Positions 7,593 to 16,306 of a stretch of DNA of 64,000 nt are shown here, in pieces. The notes under the pieces are model-generated. The model had not been told where the DNA came from and made no database searches. It was given only the letters and a program-made list of their open reading frames with translations. The stretch spans positions 1 through 64,000 of the forward strand of contig NZ_JBMGQR010000003.1 in NCBI RefSeq assembly GCF_049059935.1, read 5' to 3'. How positions within the stretch are numbered: position 1 is the first letter of the stretch; each line of letters starts with the position of its first letter. The position numbers and the translations under genes are program-made. This stretch comes from JAURVT01 sp049059935 (GTDB lineage Bacteria; Actinomycetota; Actinomycetes; Propionibacteriales; Nocardioidaceae).

Positions 7593-10500
7593 ATGAAGCG
7601 ACTTCTCGGGACGGTTCTCTCCTGCGCCCTCGGCGCGAGCACCCTCGCTCTGCTGCCTACCACCTCGGCGCAGGCCGCGCCGGTCACCACCGCCGCGTAC
7701 TCCTCGACCGCCTCCGGCCAGGCAGCCCAGGTGGCCCTGAAGGTGCTCGGCGCCTCGGTGCTGAACACGCGGGTCGCGTCCGGCACCGCCTCCACGGACT
7801 CGACGAAGGCCGCGAGCTCGAGCGCGTCGACGTCGAACCTGTCGGCCGCGCTGCTCGGTGCCGGGCTCACTCCCGCCACCAGCAGCGCGCAGACCGCTCC
7901 CCCGAACCTCGCCGACGCGTCCACCGGCACCCTGCCCGCGCTGGACGTCCTCGGCCTCGGCGTCGGCGTCCTGGGTGGCAGCAGCCGGGCGCAGGCTCCC
8001 GTCGCAGGGGTGTGCCCCGACGGAGGCGTGCTCGCCCGCGCCGAGTCGACCACCGCGGGCATCGACCTGCAGCCGGCGGGCCTGGTCCAGCTGCTGCGCA
8101 CGTCGGCGCTGACCACCACCTCCACCACCGACCTGGTCGCCGGCACCGGAGCGCTGAACAAGCAGCTCCGCTCGACCGTCACCGGCGACGCCGCCACCCT
8201 CGGCGTCCTCGGCAACGCCGTGCAGGTGGGCATCTCTGGATCCCCGAGCCTGTCGGTCACCTCGAACGGCTCCCCGGTCTTCACCCCCGGCACCGTCACC
8301 GTCAACGGCACGCAGATCCCGCTCGGCGGCTCGACCACCGTCAACGTGGCCCTCGTCGGCTCGGTGACGGTCCGGGTGAACGCCGCGCCCACCACCACGT
8401 CCGGCACGAGCTCGATCTCGGTCGTCAGCCTCGACATCAGCCTGCTCAGCACCGGCATCCTGCTCCCTCCCGCCGCCCAGGCGACGGTCGACGTGATGCC
8501 GCTGTCGGTCTCGGCCACGGCCCCCACCTCCGGCCTGGACTGCGCCCCCGCCGCCCCGGTGATCACCACCCCCGCCGACGGCTCGACCACGAACGACTCG
8601 ACGCCCACCGTCACCGGCACCGGCGTCGCCGGCTCGACCGTCACGCTGAAGGAGGGGTCGACCACGCTGTCGGACTCCATCCCCGTCGGCCCGTCCGGCG
8701 CCTGGACCTTCACGCCGACCACCGCCCTCGCCGACGGCCCGCACACGCTGACCGCCACCCAGAGCCTCGCCGGGGTCGCCTCGGCCGCCACCACCACCCG
8801 CTTCACCATCGACGCCACGGCACCCGCGGCGCCGACGATCACCTCGCCGCCCACCGGCGCCACGATCGGTCGCACCACGTTCCCGGTGACCGGCAGCGGC
8901 GAGCCCGGCGCGTCGCTCGTCGTGCGCAGCGGCGCGGTCGCGTCCTCGCCCGTCACGGTGGGCCTCGACGGCCGCTGGGCGACGACGCTCGGCCCGCTGA
9001 CGCAGGGCGCGCACACCCTCACCGCCACGCAGACCGACGCCGCGGGCAACGTGTCGCAGGCGTCCTCCTCGGTCACCGTCACGGTGAACACCGCGGCGCT
9101 CGCCGCGCCGGTCATCACCGCCCCCACGAACGGCCTGGTGACCCGGACCCCGGCGCAGACCGTGCGGGTGACCGCCCGCCCCGACGCGTCGGTCCAGCTG
9201 TACGACGGCGCCACGCTGCTCGACACCGCCACCGCCAGCGCGGCCGGCGTCGTGGCGTTCTCCCGCACGCTCGCCGAGGGCACCCACACGCTGACCGCCG
9301 TCCAGACCGTCGACGGGCTCGGCCGCTCGGCCACCTCCGACCCGGTCGTCGTCCGCGTCGACACCACCGCCCCCGCCGCACCGGTCATCCGCGCCCCGCA
9401 GACCGACACCTCGACCGCCGACCCCACGCCGGACGTCAGCGGCACCGGGGAGCCCGGCGCGACCGTCACCGTCCGCGAGGGCAACCGCACGGTCTGCACC
9501 GACGTCGTCAGCGCCTCCGGCACCTTCGCGTGCACGGTCGACCCGGCACTGACCCAGGGGACCCACACCTTCGTCGCCACCCAGACCGACGCCGCCGGGA
9601 ACACCTCCCCCGACAGCAACACGGTGACGATCGAGGTCGACACCGCCGCCCCCGCGGCGCCGGTCATCACCGAGCCCGCCCGCACCTCCTCCTCGACCGA
9701 CACCACCCCGCTCGTCGTGGGCACGGGCGAGCGCGGCGCACGCGTGAGCGTCCGCGAGGACGGCGTGGAGCTGTGCAGCGACACCGTGGGCGCCGACGGC
9801 ACCTGGTCCTGCACCACCACCGCCCTGACGCCCGGCGCGCACACGATCACCGCCGTGCAGACCGACGCCGCGGGCAACTCCTCCGACGCGGCCGAGCCCG
9901 TGACCTACACCGTGACGGTCGCCGACACCACCGCGCCCGACGCCCCGGTCATCACCGCCCCGGGCGCCACCTCCTCGGGCGAGGACCCCACCCCGCAGGT
10001 GCGCGGCACCGGTGAGCCCGGTGCGCGCGTGAGGGTGCTCGAGGGCACCGCCGAGCTGTGCGCCGACACCGTCGGCACCAGCGGCACCTGGTCCTGCACC
10101 ACCACGACCCTGGCACCCGGCGCGCACACCATCACCGCCGTGCAGACCGATCCCGCCGGCAACGCCTCCGTGGCTAGCACCCCGGTCACCTACACCGTGA
10201 CCGTGCCCGACACGACCGCCCCCGACGCCCCGGTCATCACCACGCCGACCGCCGGCGAGCAGACGGCCGACACCACCCCGACCGTCGAGGGCAGCGGCGA
10301 GGTCGGCGCCGTCGTCACCGTCCGCGAGGGCGCCACCGTCCTCTGCACCGACACCGTCGGGGCCGACGGTCGCTGGACCTGCGTGGTCGACCCCGCGCTG
10401 GCACCCGGCTCGCACACCGTCACGGCGACCCAGACCGACGCGGCCGGCAACGCCTCGCCCGCCAGCCCGGGCAGGACCTTCACCGTCACCGCGCCGGACA

Positions 10501-13500
10501 CGACGCCTCCCCCGGTGCCCACCATCACCTCGCCCCTCCCCGGCTCCTCCACCCCGGACACCACGCCGACGGTGAGCGGCACGGCGGAGGCCGGCGCCAC
10601 CGTCACCGTCCGCGAGGGCGCCCTGGTGCTCTGCCAGGACGAGGCCGACGCGCAGGGCGACTGGTCCTGCACGGTGAGCCCCGCGCTCAGCCCGGGTGCG
10701 CACAGCATCACCGCCACCGCCGCCGACGCCGCCGGCAACACCTCGCAGGCGACCCCGTCCGTCGGGTTCACCGTGACGGCCCTCGACACCACCGCGCCCC
10801 TCGCGCCGGTGATCGACCAGCCGGCCACCGGGACCACGTCGCCGGACGCGACGCCCACCGTGAGCGGCCGCGGCGAGGCCGGAGCCACCGTCACCGTGCT
10901 CGCGGGCGCCACGCCGGTCTGCACGGCCGTGGTCGACCGGCTCGGCACCTGGTCCTGCACGGTGAGCCCCGCGCTCGCCGTCGGCACCTACACCCTCACC
11001 GCCACCCAGGCCGACGACGCGGGCAACGTCTCGCCGGCCAGCGAGGGCGTCACCTACACGGTGGACGGCACCGACACCGAGGCGCCCACCGCACCGGTGA
11101 TCACCGCGCCCGTGGGCGGCACCACGACCAACGACCAGCGCCCGACGATCGGGGGCACCGGCGAGACCGGGGCCACCGTCACCGTCCGCGAGGGCTCCAC
11201 GGTCGTCTGCACCGCGGTCGTGACGGCCGGCACCTGGACGTGCACGCCGACCACCGCGCTCGACGGCGGCAGCCACACGGTGACGGCCACGCAGACCGAC
11301 CCGGCCCAGAACCTGTCGGACCCCAGCCAGCCGGTGACCTTCACCGTCGAGGTCGTCGACGAGCAGGCACCCCTGGCGCCGGTCATCGCCAGCCCGACCG
11401 ACGGCGACACCACCACCGACACCACCCCGACCGTCTCGGGCACCGGTGAGCCCGGCGCCACCGTGACCGTCAAGGACGGCACCACCACCGTCTGCACCGT
11501 CCGGGTGGGCACCCAGGGCGACTGGACCTGCACGCCGACCACGCCGCTGGCCGGCGGGAACCACCCGCTGACCGCGACGCAGACCGACGACGCCGACAAC
11601 ACCTCGCCGGTCAGCAACACCGTCACGGTCACCGTCCGCGTCCCCGACACGACGGCCCCGCCCGCACCGGTCCTCACCGCGCCGACCGGCGGGTCGACCA
11701 CGGCGGACACCACGCCGACCTTCGAGGGCACCGGCGAGCCCGGCGCGGTCGTCACCGTCACCGAGGGCGGTGCGACGATCTGCACCGACACGGTGAGCGC
11801 GTCCGGACGCTGGTCCTGCACGCCCGGCACCGAGCTCGCCCCGGGTGCGCACGTCGTCGTCGCCACCCAGACCGACGACGCCGACAACACGTCGGTGGAG
11901 AGCACCCCGCTCGGCTTCACCGTCAGCGCGCCCGACACCGAGGTGGACGCGCCGGTGATCTCCGCGCCCGAGGACGGGACCAGCACCGACGACACCACCC
12001 CGACGGTCTCGGGGACCGGTGAGCCCGGCGCCGTCGTCACCGTGCGCGAGGGCACCCGCACGCTCTGCACCGACACCGTCGACACGGACGGCCGGTGGAG
12101 CTGCGTCGTCGCTCCCGCCCTGGACGCGGGCGCGCACGACCTCGTCGCCACCCAGACCGACCGGGCCGGCAACGTCTCGGACCCGAGCACCACGGTCACG
12201 GTGACGGTGACCGTCGCCGACACCCAGGCGCCGGCCGCCCCGGTCATCGAGTCGCCCGAGAACGGGGACCGCACCGCGGACACCACCCCCACCGTCTCGG
12301 GGACCGGTGAGCCCGGCGCCGTCGTCACCGTCCGCGAGGGCACCCGCACGCTCTGCACCGACACCGTCGACGAGGACGGCCGCTGGTCGTGCACCATCGC
12401 CCCCGCCCTGGCCGCCGGCGAGCACGTGCTCGTCGCCACCCAGAGCGACGACGCCGGCAACACCTCGCCCGACAGCGTCGCGGTGACCGTCACCGTCACC
12501 GTCGCCGACACCCAGGCACCGGACGCGCCGGTCATCTCGACCCCGACCGGCGGCTCGAGGACCACCGACACCACGCCGACGTTCACCGGCCGGGGCGAGC
12601 CCGGCGCCGTCGTCACCGTGCGGGAGGGCACCGCCACCGTCTGCACCGACACCGTCGACGGCAACGGCAGCTGGACGTGCACCCCCGGCCAGCCGCTGGC
12701 CGTCGGCGACCACACGTTCACCGCGACCCAGGAGGACGAGGCCGGCAACGTCTCGTCCCCCACCGCCCCGGTGGTCGTGACGATCGAGAGCGCCCCGCTG
12801 GCACCGGCTCCCCCCGTGATCACCAGCCCGGCCAACGGCAGCACGACGACCGACACCACCCCGACGATCTCCGGCACCGGCGTCGCCAGCGCCACGGTCA
12901 CCGTGCGCGAGGGCACCACCCTGCTGTGCACGGCGACGGTCGGGACGGACGGCACCTGGCGGTGCACGCTCAGCTCGCCGCTGCCGGTCGGGCCGCACAC
13001 GCTGGTGGCGCAGCAGCGCACGGCCACCGGCACGTCGGGGTCCTCGACCGTCGAGCGGTACAGCATCACCCGTCCCGTGACGCCGCCCGCGGCGCCCGGC
13101 GCGCCGACGATCACCGACCCGGCACAGAACCGGTACGTCTACACCCAGGCCACGTCGGTCCCCGTCACCGTGGCGGGCAACGGCACGCCCGGCGCGACCG
13201 TCACCGTCCGCGACGCCGACAACCGCGTCGTCGGCTCGGCCAAGGTCGCGACCAACGGTCGCTGGTCGCTGCGGACGGGCAAGCTGTCGTCGCGCACCTA
13301 CGCCTACCGCGCCGTGCAGACGCGGTCGGGCCTCACCTCGCGCAGCAGCAACACCCGGGTCTTCCGGGTCGTGTCGCTGCGGGTGCGGATCGCCAAGGGC
13401 ATCGACCCGACCAAGGCCAAGCGGCCCAAGATCCGCGGCAAGGGCACGCCGGGCGCCCGCGTCACGGTCAAGACCACCACGGGACGCGTCCTCGGCAGCG

Positions 13501-13643
13501 CCGTGGTCGACACCAACGGCAACTGGTCGATGAGGTCCAAGGCCCTCAAGCGCGGCACCTACAAGGTGCGGGCGTCGCAGAGCTACCGCGGCCAGAAGAG
13601 CCGCTCGACGGTGGTGAAGTTCCGGGCGCGGCCGCGCAGCTGA
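7593..13643 (+). CDS. Giant secreted Ig-like repeat surface protein
   Basis: A 2016-aa exported protein. Residues 1-28 are a signal peptide (MKRLLGTVLSCALGASTLAL... ending AQA). Residues about 29-318 form a Ser/Thr/Ala-rich beta domain reminiscent of 'choice-of-anchor' proteins. About sixteen bacterial Ig-like repeats of 90-97 aa follow (319 to ~1830), with consensus TPTVSGTGEPGATVTVREG and GSHTVTATQTDAAGN; most from the fourth onward carry two Cys about 20 residues apart, a possible disulfide. Two basic modules end the protein (about 1830-2016: GTPGARVTVKTTTGRVLGSA, RGTYKVRAS). No LPXTG or transmembrane anchor is present. Role is probably adhesion or surface structure, wall-held through the basic tail (inference). 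The next gene's product ends in the same module. Confidence 0.85.
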   Translation: MKRLLGTVLSCALGASTLALLPTTSAQAAPVTTAAYSSTASGQAAQVALKVLGASVLNTRVASGTASTDSTKAASSSASTSNLSAALLGAGLTPATSSAQTAPPNLADASTGTLPALDVLGLGVGVLGGSSRAQAPVAGVCPDGGVLARAESTTAGIDLQPAGLVQLLRTSALTTTSTTDLVAGTGALNKQLRSTVTGDAATLGVLGNAVQVGISGSPSLSVTSNGSPVFTPGTVTVNGTQIPLGGSTTVNVALVGSVTVRVNAAPTTTSGTSSISVVSLDISLLSTGILLPPAAQATVDVMPLSVSATAPTSGLDCAPAAPVITTPADGSTTNDSTPTVTGTGVAGSTVTLKEGSTTLSDSIPVGPSGAWTFTPTTALADGPHTLTATQSLAGVASAATTTRFTIDATAPAAPTITSPPTGATIGRTTFPVTGSGEPGASLVVRSGAVASSPVTVGLDGRWATTLGPLTQGAHTLTATQTDAAGNVSQASSSVTVTVNTAALAAPVITAPTNGLVTRTPAQTVRVTARPDASVQLYDGATLLDTATASAAGVVAFSRTLAEGTHTLTAVQTVDGLGRSATSDPVVVRVDTTAPAAPVIRAPQTDTSTADPTPDVSGTGEPGATVTVREGNRTVCTDVVSASGTFACTVDPALTQGTHTFVATQTDAAGNTSPDSNTVTIEVDTAAPAAPVITEPARTSSSTDTTPLVVGTGERGARVSVREDGVELCSDTVGADGTWSCTTTALTPGAHTITAVQTDAAGNSSDAAEPVTYTVTVADTTAPDAPVITAPGATSSGEDPTPQVRGTGEPGARVRVLEGTAELCADTVGTSGTWSCTTTTLAPGAHTITAVQTDPAGNASVASTPVTYTVTVPDTTAPDAPVITTPTAGEQTADTTPTVEGSGEVGAVVTVREGATVLCTDTVGADGRWTCVVDPALAPGSHTVTATQTDAAGNASPASPGRTFTVTAPDTTPPPVPTITSPLPGSSTPDTTPTVSGTAEAGATVTVREGALVLCQDEADAQGDWSCTVSPALSPGAHSITATAADAAGNTSQATPSVGFTVTALDTTAPLAPVIDQPATGTTSPDATPTVSGRGEAGATVTVLAGATPVCTAVVDRLGTWSCTVSPALAVGTYTLTATQADDAGNVSPASEGVTYTVDGTDTEAPTAPVITAPVGGTTTNDQRPTIGGTGETGATVTVREGSTVVCTAVVTAGTWTCTPTTALDGGSHTVTATQTDPAQNLSDPSQPVTFTVEVVDEQAPLAPVIASPTDGDTTTDTTPTVSGTGEPGATVTVKDGTTTVCTVRVGTQGDWTCTPTTPLAGGNHPLTATQTDDADNTSPVSNTVTVTVRVPDTTAPPAPVLTAPTGGSTTADTTPTFEGTGEPGAVVTVTEGGATICTDTVSASGRWSCTPGTELAPGAHVVVATQTDDADNTSVESTPLGFTVSAPDTEVDAPVISAPEDGTSTDDTTPTVSGTGEPGAVVTVREGTRTLCTDTVDTDGRWSCVVAPALDAGAHDLVATQTDRAGNVSDPSTTVTVTVTVADTQAPAAPVIESPENGDRTADTTPTVSGTGEPGAVVTVREGTRTLCTDTVDEDGRWSCTIAPALAAGEHVLVATQSDDAGNTSPDSVAVTVTVTVADTQAPDAPVISTPTGGSRTTDTTPTFTGRGEPGAVVTVREGTATVCTDTVDGNGSWTCTPGQPLAVGDHTFTATQEDEAGNVSSPTAPVVVTIESAPLAPAPPVITSPANGSTTTDTTPTISGTGVASATVTVREGTTLLCTATVGTDGTWRCTLSSPLPVGPHTLVAQQRTATGTSGSSTVERYSITRPVTPPAAPGAPTITDPAQNRYVYTQATSVPVTVAGNGTPGATVTVRDADNRVVGSAKVATNGRWSLRTGKLSSRTYAYRAVQTRSGLTSRSSNTRVFRVVSLRVRIAKGIDPTKAKRPKIRGKGTPGARVTVKTTTGRVLGSAVVDTNGNWSMRSKALKRGTYKVRASQSYRGQKSRSTVVKFRARPRS
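12006..12370 (+). repeat. Recent repeat duplication inside the Ig-like gene
   Basis: About 77 bp at 12006-12082 recur at 12294-12370 with one substitution (GTGCGC versus GTCCGC). The offset is 288 bp, i.e. one 96-aa Ig-like repeat. Other repeats are much more diverged, so this pair looks like a recent duplication or gene conversion. Confidence 0.75.
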
Positions 13644-13664
13644 CGGGGCCTGGAGCCTCGCCGC

Positions 13665-13710
13665 GACGCCGACGGCGGACGACCCACCCGGGTCGTCCGT
13701 CGTCGGCGTC
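13665..13710 (+). terminator. Terminator after Ig-repeat gene
   Basis: A 21-bp stem with one mismatch (13665-13685 and 13690-13710) around an ACCC loop, 21 bp past the stop. It is one of the longest stems in the window and separates the gene from its neighbour's promoter. Confidence 0.7.
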
Positions 13711-13827
13711 CGTGCGTCAAGGGACGCCGGGTCCAGATCGGCTCAACGAATCCTCCACCGACTCCGCAGCGGCGCAAGAGACGCTCAGCAGAGGATCGAG
13801 ACGGCCGGGCGCACCCCGTCCGGTCCC

Positions 13828-13833
13828 TAGCGT
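13828..13833 (+). promoter_or_regulatory. -10 hexamer of 510-aa surface protein gene
   Basis: TAGCGT in CCTAGCGTC ends 7 nt before ATGAAGCG, identical to the promoter of the Ig-repeat gene. Leaderless geometry. Confidence 0.6.
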
Positions 13834-13840
13834 CGGGGAC

Positions 13841-15373
13841 ATGAAGCGCTACCTCGTCGGCGGTCTGGTCACCGCCCTGGCAGCCGGTGGACTCGGGTTC
13901 ACCACCGGCGGAGTCGCCACCGCGAGCCCCGTCCAAGGATCCGGCGCCCAGGGCACCGCGATCTGCTCCGTCCTCCCCGTCCTGTGCCCACCCGTCACCG
14001 GCGCTCCCACCACCGGGCTCCAGACGGCCCTGGCCGCGCTGCTGGCCGGCGGCAGCACGCCGTCGCCGGCCCTCGTCCAGGACGTCGTCACCCAGCTCGG
14101 CGGCAGCAGCGACCTGCCCACCGCGACGCTGACCGCCACCGTGACCGGCGTGCTCAGCCAGCTGCAGGCCGGCAGCACCGGGTGGCCCGCGGGCACGCTG
14201 GACCCCGCGATGCTGGGCAGCACCATCGGGCAGGTCCTGGCCCAGCTGCCCGCCGGAGCGACCCCGACCCAGGTGCGGGGCCTGGTCACCAGCGTGGTCG
14301 ACCTCGTCACCGGCCTGGTGCAGACCCTGACGACGGCGCTCACCGGCACCGGCGCACCCAGTGCGGCGATCTCCGACCTCGCCACGGGGCTGCTGGCCGG
14401 CGACCCCGCCGCCATCACCGCCGCGCTCACCACGCTGTCCGGCTCGCTCGACCCCGCCCAGCTCCAGTCCCTGGTCGGGACGCTGGTCTCGGCCCTGGGC
14501 GACCTCGGCGGCACCGGCAGCCCCTTCGACGCGGCCGACCTCCAGGCGCTGCTCGGCACGCTCGTCGACGCCGTCGGCGACGCGGCCGGCGGCACCCTCG
14601 ACCCGGCGAAGGTGCAGGGCCTGCTCACCGGCCTCGTCGACGCCCTCACCGGCGCGAACGCGTCCGACCCGTTCGGGTCGCTGACGCAGATCGCGCGAGA
14701 GCTCATCACCACGCTCCAGGGGCTCGGGACGTCGACCGTCACCAACCTCACCGTGCTCGTCAACCGGCTGCTCCCGGTCGCCGGGCTCCCGACGGTCCCG
14801 ACCACGCCCACGACGCCGACCAGGCCCGGGGCACCCGCGTCCGCCGCGCTCGCCACCCCGAGCCTGGCCGTCGCGAAGTACGACACCACCAAGCGGCCCC
14901 GGTTCAGCGGCCGCGGCACCGCCGGGGCGACGGTCACCGTCCGCACCACCGCCGGCCGCGTGCTGGCGACCGTGCGGGTGCCGTCCGGGGGCAGCTGGGC
15001 GGTGAAGTCCAAGCCGAAGCTGAAGCGGGCGGCGTACAAGGTCGTCGCGCGTCAGTCGGCGAGCGGACGCACCGGCTCGGCCGCGTCGGCCACCCGCACG
15101 GTGCGCGTCGTCAGCGCCAAGCCGGTGCAGACGACCACGAGGTCCACCAAGGCCAACCGCCCGACCTTCACCGGCGTCGGTTACCCCGGGGCCAGGATCA
15201 CCGTCCGCACCAAGGCCGGCCGCGCCCTCGCCACCACCAAGGTGAAGAGCAACGGCACCTACAAGGTCCGCTCGAGGAAGACCCTGCGCAACGGCTCGTA
15301 CAAGATCCGCGTCACCCAGAAGCGCGGGTCCAAGACCCTCAAGTCCACGTTCCGCACCGTCCGGGTGCGCTGA
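13841..15373 (+). CDS. Secreted protein with basic C-terminal tandem module
   Basis: A 510-aa exported protein. Residues 1-28 are a signal peptide (MKRYLVGGLVTALAAGGLGF...). Residues about 45-320 are a low-polarity helical region rich in Leu, Thr, Ala and Gly with recurring LTALTG/LDPAQLQ-like segments. A Pro/Thr linker (about 322-338, VPTTPTTPTRPGAP) leads to two copies of a basic ~85-aa module (about 339-425 and 426-510; GTAGATVTVRTTAGRVLATV and GYPGARITVRTKAGRALATT). The same module ends the giant Ig-like protein upstream, pointing to a shared way of attaching to wall polymers (inference). No known family was recognised for the middle region. Start codon and promoter match those of the upstream gene. 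Confidence 0.78.
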   Translation: MKRYLVGGLVTALAAGGLGFTTGGVATASPVQGSGAQGTAICSVLPVLCPPVTGAPTTGLQTALAALLAGGSTPSPALVQDVVTQLGGSSDLPTATLTATVTGVLSQLQAGSTGWPAGTLDPAMLGSTIGQVLAQLPAGATPTQVRGLVTSVVDLVTGLVQTLTTALTGTGAPSAAISDLATGLLAGDPAAITAALTTLSGSLDPAQLQSLVGTLVSALGDLGGTGSPFDAADLQALLGTLVDAVGDAAGGTLDPAKVQGLLTGLVDALTGANASDPFGSLTQIARELITTLQGLGTSTVTNLTVLVNRLLPVAGLPTVPTTPTTPTRPGAPASAALATPSLAVAKYDTTKRPRFSGRGTAGATVTVRTTAGRVLATVRVPSGGSWAVKSKPKLKRAAYKVVARQSASGRTGSAASATRTVRVVSAKPVQTTTRSTKANRPTFTGVGYPGARITVRTKAGRALATTKVKSNGTYKVRSRKTLRNGSYKIRVTQKRGSKTLKSTFRTVRVR

Positions 15374-15403
15374 GCCCGGCGTCCGAGGCGCCGCCCACCA
15401 GCG

Positions 15404-15440
15404 AGGGTGCCATCGGGGACACTGTCCCCGATGGCACCCT
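15404..15440. promoter_or_regulatory. Perfect 17-bp palindrome covering a start codon
   Basis: AGGGTGCCATCGGGGAC (15404-15420) and its exact complement (15424-15440) are separated by ACT. The right arm contains the ATG (15431) of the methyltransferase gene. The palindrome also covers GACACT, a weak -10 placed 7 nt before that ATG. It could be a repressor operator, or a stem hiding the start in longer transcripts; it could also end transcription of the upstream gene. Confidence 0.5.
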
Positions 15441-16234
15441 CCTCCACGTCCCGCCCCGACGAGCCCGCCGGCCCCGCCGAGGTCGAGCGCGCCAACCGCG
15501 CCGAGTGGGACCAGATGGCCGACGAGTACCAGGCCGAGCACGGCGCGTTCCTCGGCGACGCCGGCTTCCGCTGGTCGCCCGAGGGGGCCGACGAGGCCGA
15601 CCTGCACCTGCTGGGCGACGTCGCCGGGCTGGACGTCCTCGAGATCGGGTGCGGGGCCGCCCAGTGCTCGCGCTGGCTGCTCGACCGGGGCGCGCGCCCG
15701 GTCGGGATCGACCTGTCCACGCGGCAGCTGCAGCACTCCCGCCGCCTCGACGACGACGCCGACGTCCACGTGCCCGTGGTCGCCGGCACCGCGACCGCCC
15801 TGCCGTTCGCGGACCGGTCGTTCGACGCGGTCTGCTCGGCGTTCGGGGCGCTGCCGTTCGTCGCCGACGTCGACGCGGCCATGGCCGAGGTGGCACGCGT
15901 GGCGCGTCCGGGCGGGTCCTGGGTGTTCTCGGTGACCCACCCGGTGCGGTGGATGTTCCCCGACGACCCCACCGAGGCCGGCCTGCGCGTGGTCCGCTCC
16001 TACTTCGACCGCGAGCCGTACGAGGAGCGCACCGAGGACGGAGCGCTCGCGTACGCCGAGCACCACCGCACCGTCGGCGACTGGGTGCGTGCCGTGGTGG
16101 CCGCGGGCTTCGTCGTCGACGACCTCGTCGAGCCCGAGTGGTCGCCCGGCAACACCCACGTGTGGGGCGGCTGGGGCCCCGAGCGCGGCGCCACCCTCCC
16201 CGGCACCGCGATCCTGCGCACCCACCTCGGCTGA
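15431..16234 (+). CDS. Class I SAM-dependent methyltransferase
   Basis: A 267-aa Rossmann-fold methyltransferase of the UbiE/Methyltransf_11 type. SAM-binding motif I is VLEIGCGAAQCSRWL (near residue 73), the acidic loop is VGIDLS, and the post-I motif TALPFADRSFDAVCSAFGAL is followed by VARVARPGGSWVFSVTHP. The substrate is not evident. The start is the ATG embedded in the 17-bp palindrome; a GTG 24 nt earlier lies in the left arm and would add only MPSGTLSP. A hairpin separates it from the convergent DUF3068 gene. It stands at the edge of the envelope glycan locus, but a link to that locus is only positional. Confidence 0.85.
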   Translation: MAPSSTSRPDEPAGPAEVERANRAEWDQMADEYQAEHGAFLGDAGFRWSPEGADEADLHLLGDVAGLDVLEIGCGAAQCSRWLLDRGARPVGIDLSTRQLQHSRRLDDDADVHVPVVAGTATALPFADRSFDAVCSAFGALPFVADVDAAMAEVARVARPGGSWVFSVTHPVRWMFPDDPTEAGLRVVRSYFDREPYEERTEDGALAYAEHHRTVGDWVRAVVAAGFVVDDLVEPEWSPGNTHVWGGWGPERGATLPGTAILRTHLG

Positions 16235-16252
16235 CCCCGCCCCGGACGCACC

Positions 16253-16286
16253 GACGCCCGCCGTCCCCCTGAGGGCGGCGGGCGTC
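16253..16286. terminator. Bidirectional hairpin between convergent genes
   Basis: GACGCCCGCCG and CGGCGGGCGTC form an 11-bp perfect outer stem with further inner C/G pairing, between the methyltransferase and DUF3068 genes. It suits termination from both sides. Confidence 0.6.
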
Positions 16287-16306
16287 GACGCACCGAGTCG
16301 GTGGTG

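Noticed and set aside
7515..12998. An 1827-aa open frame antisense to the Ig-repeat gene
   Set aside because: Its composition is Gly/Arg/Ala/Asp-rich and repetitive because it mirrors the sense repeats; high GC removes stops. The sense gene has a signal peptide, promoter and domain repeats.
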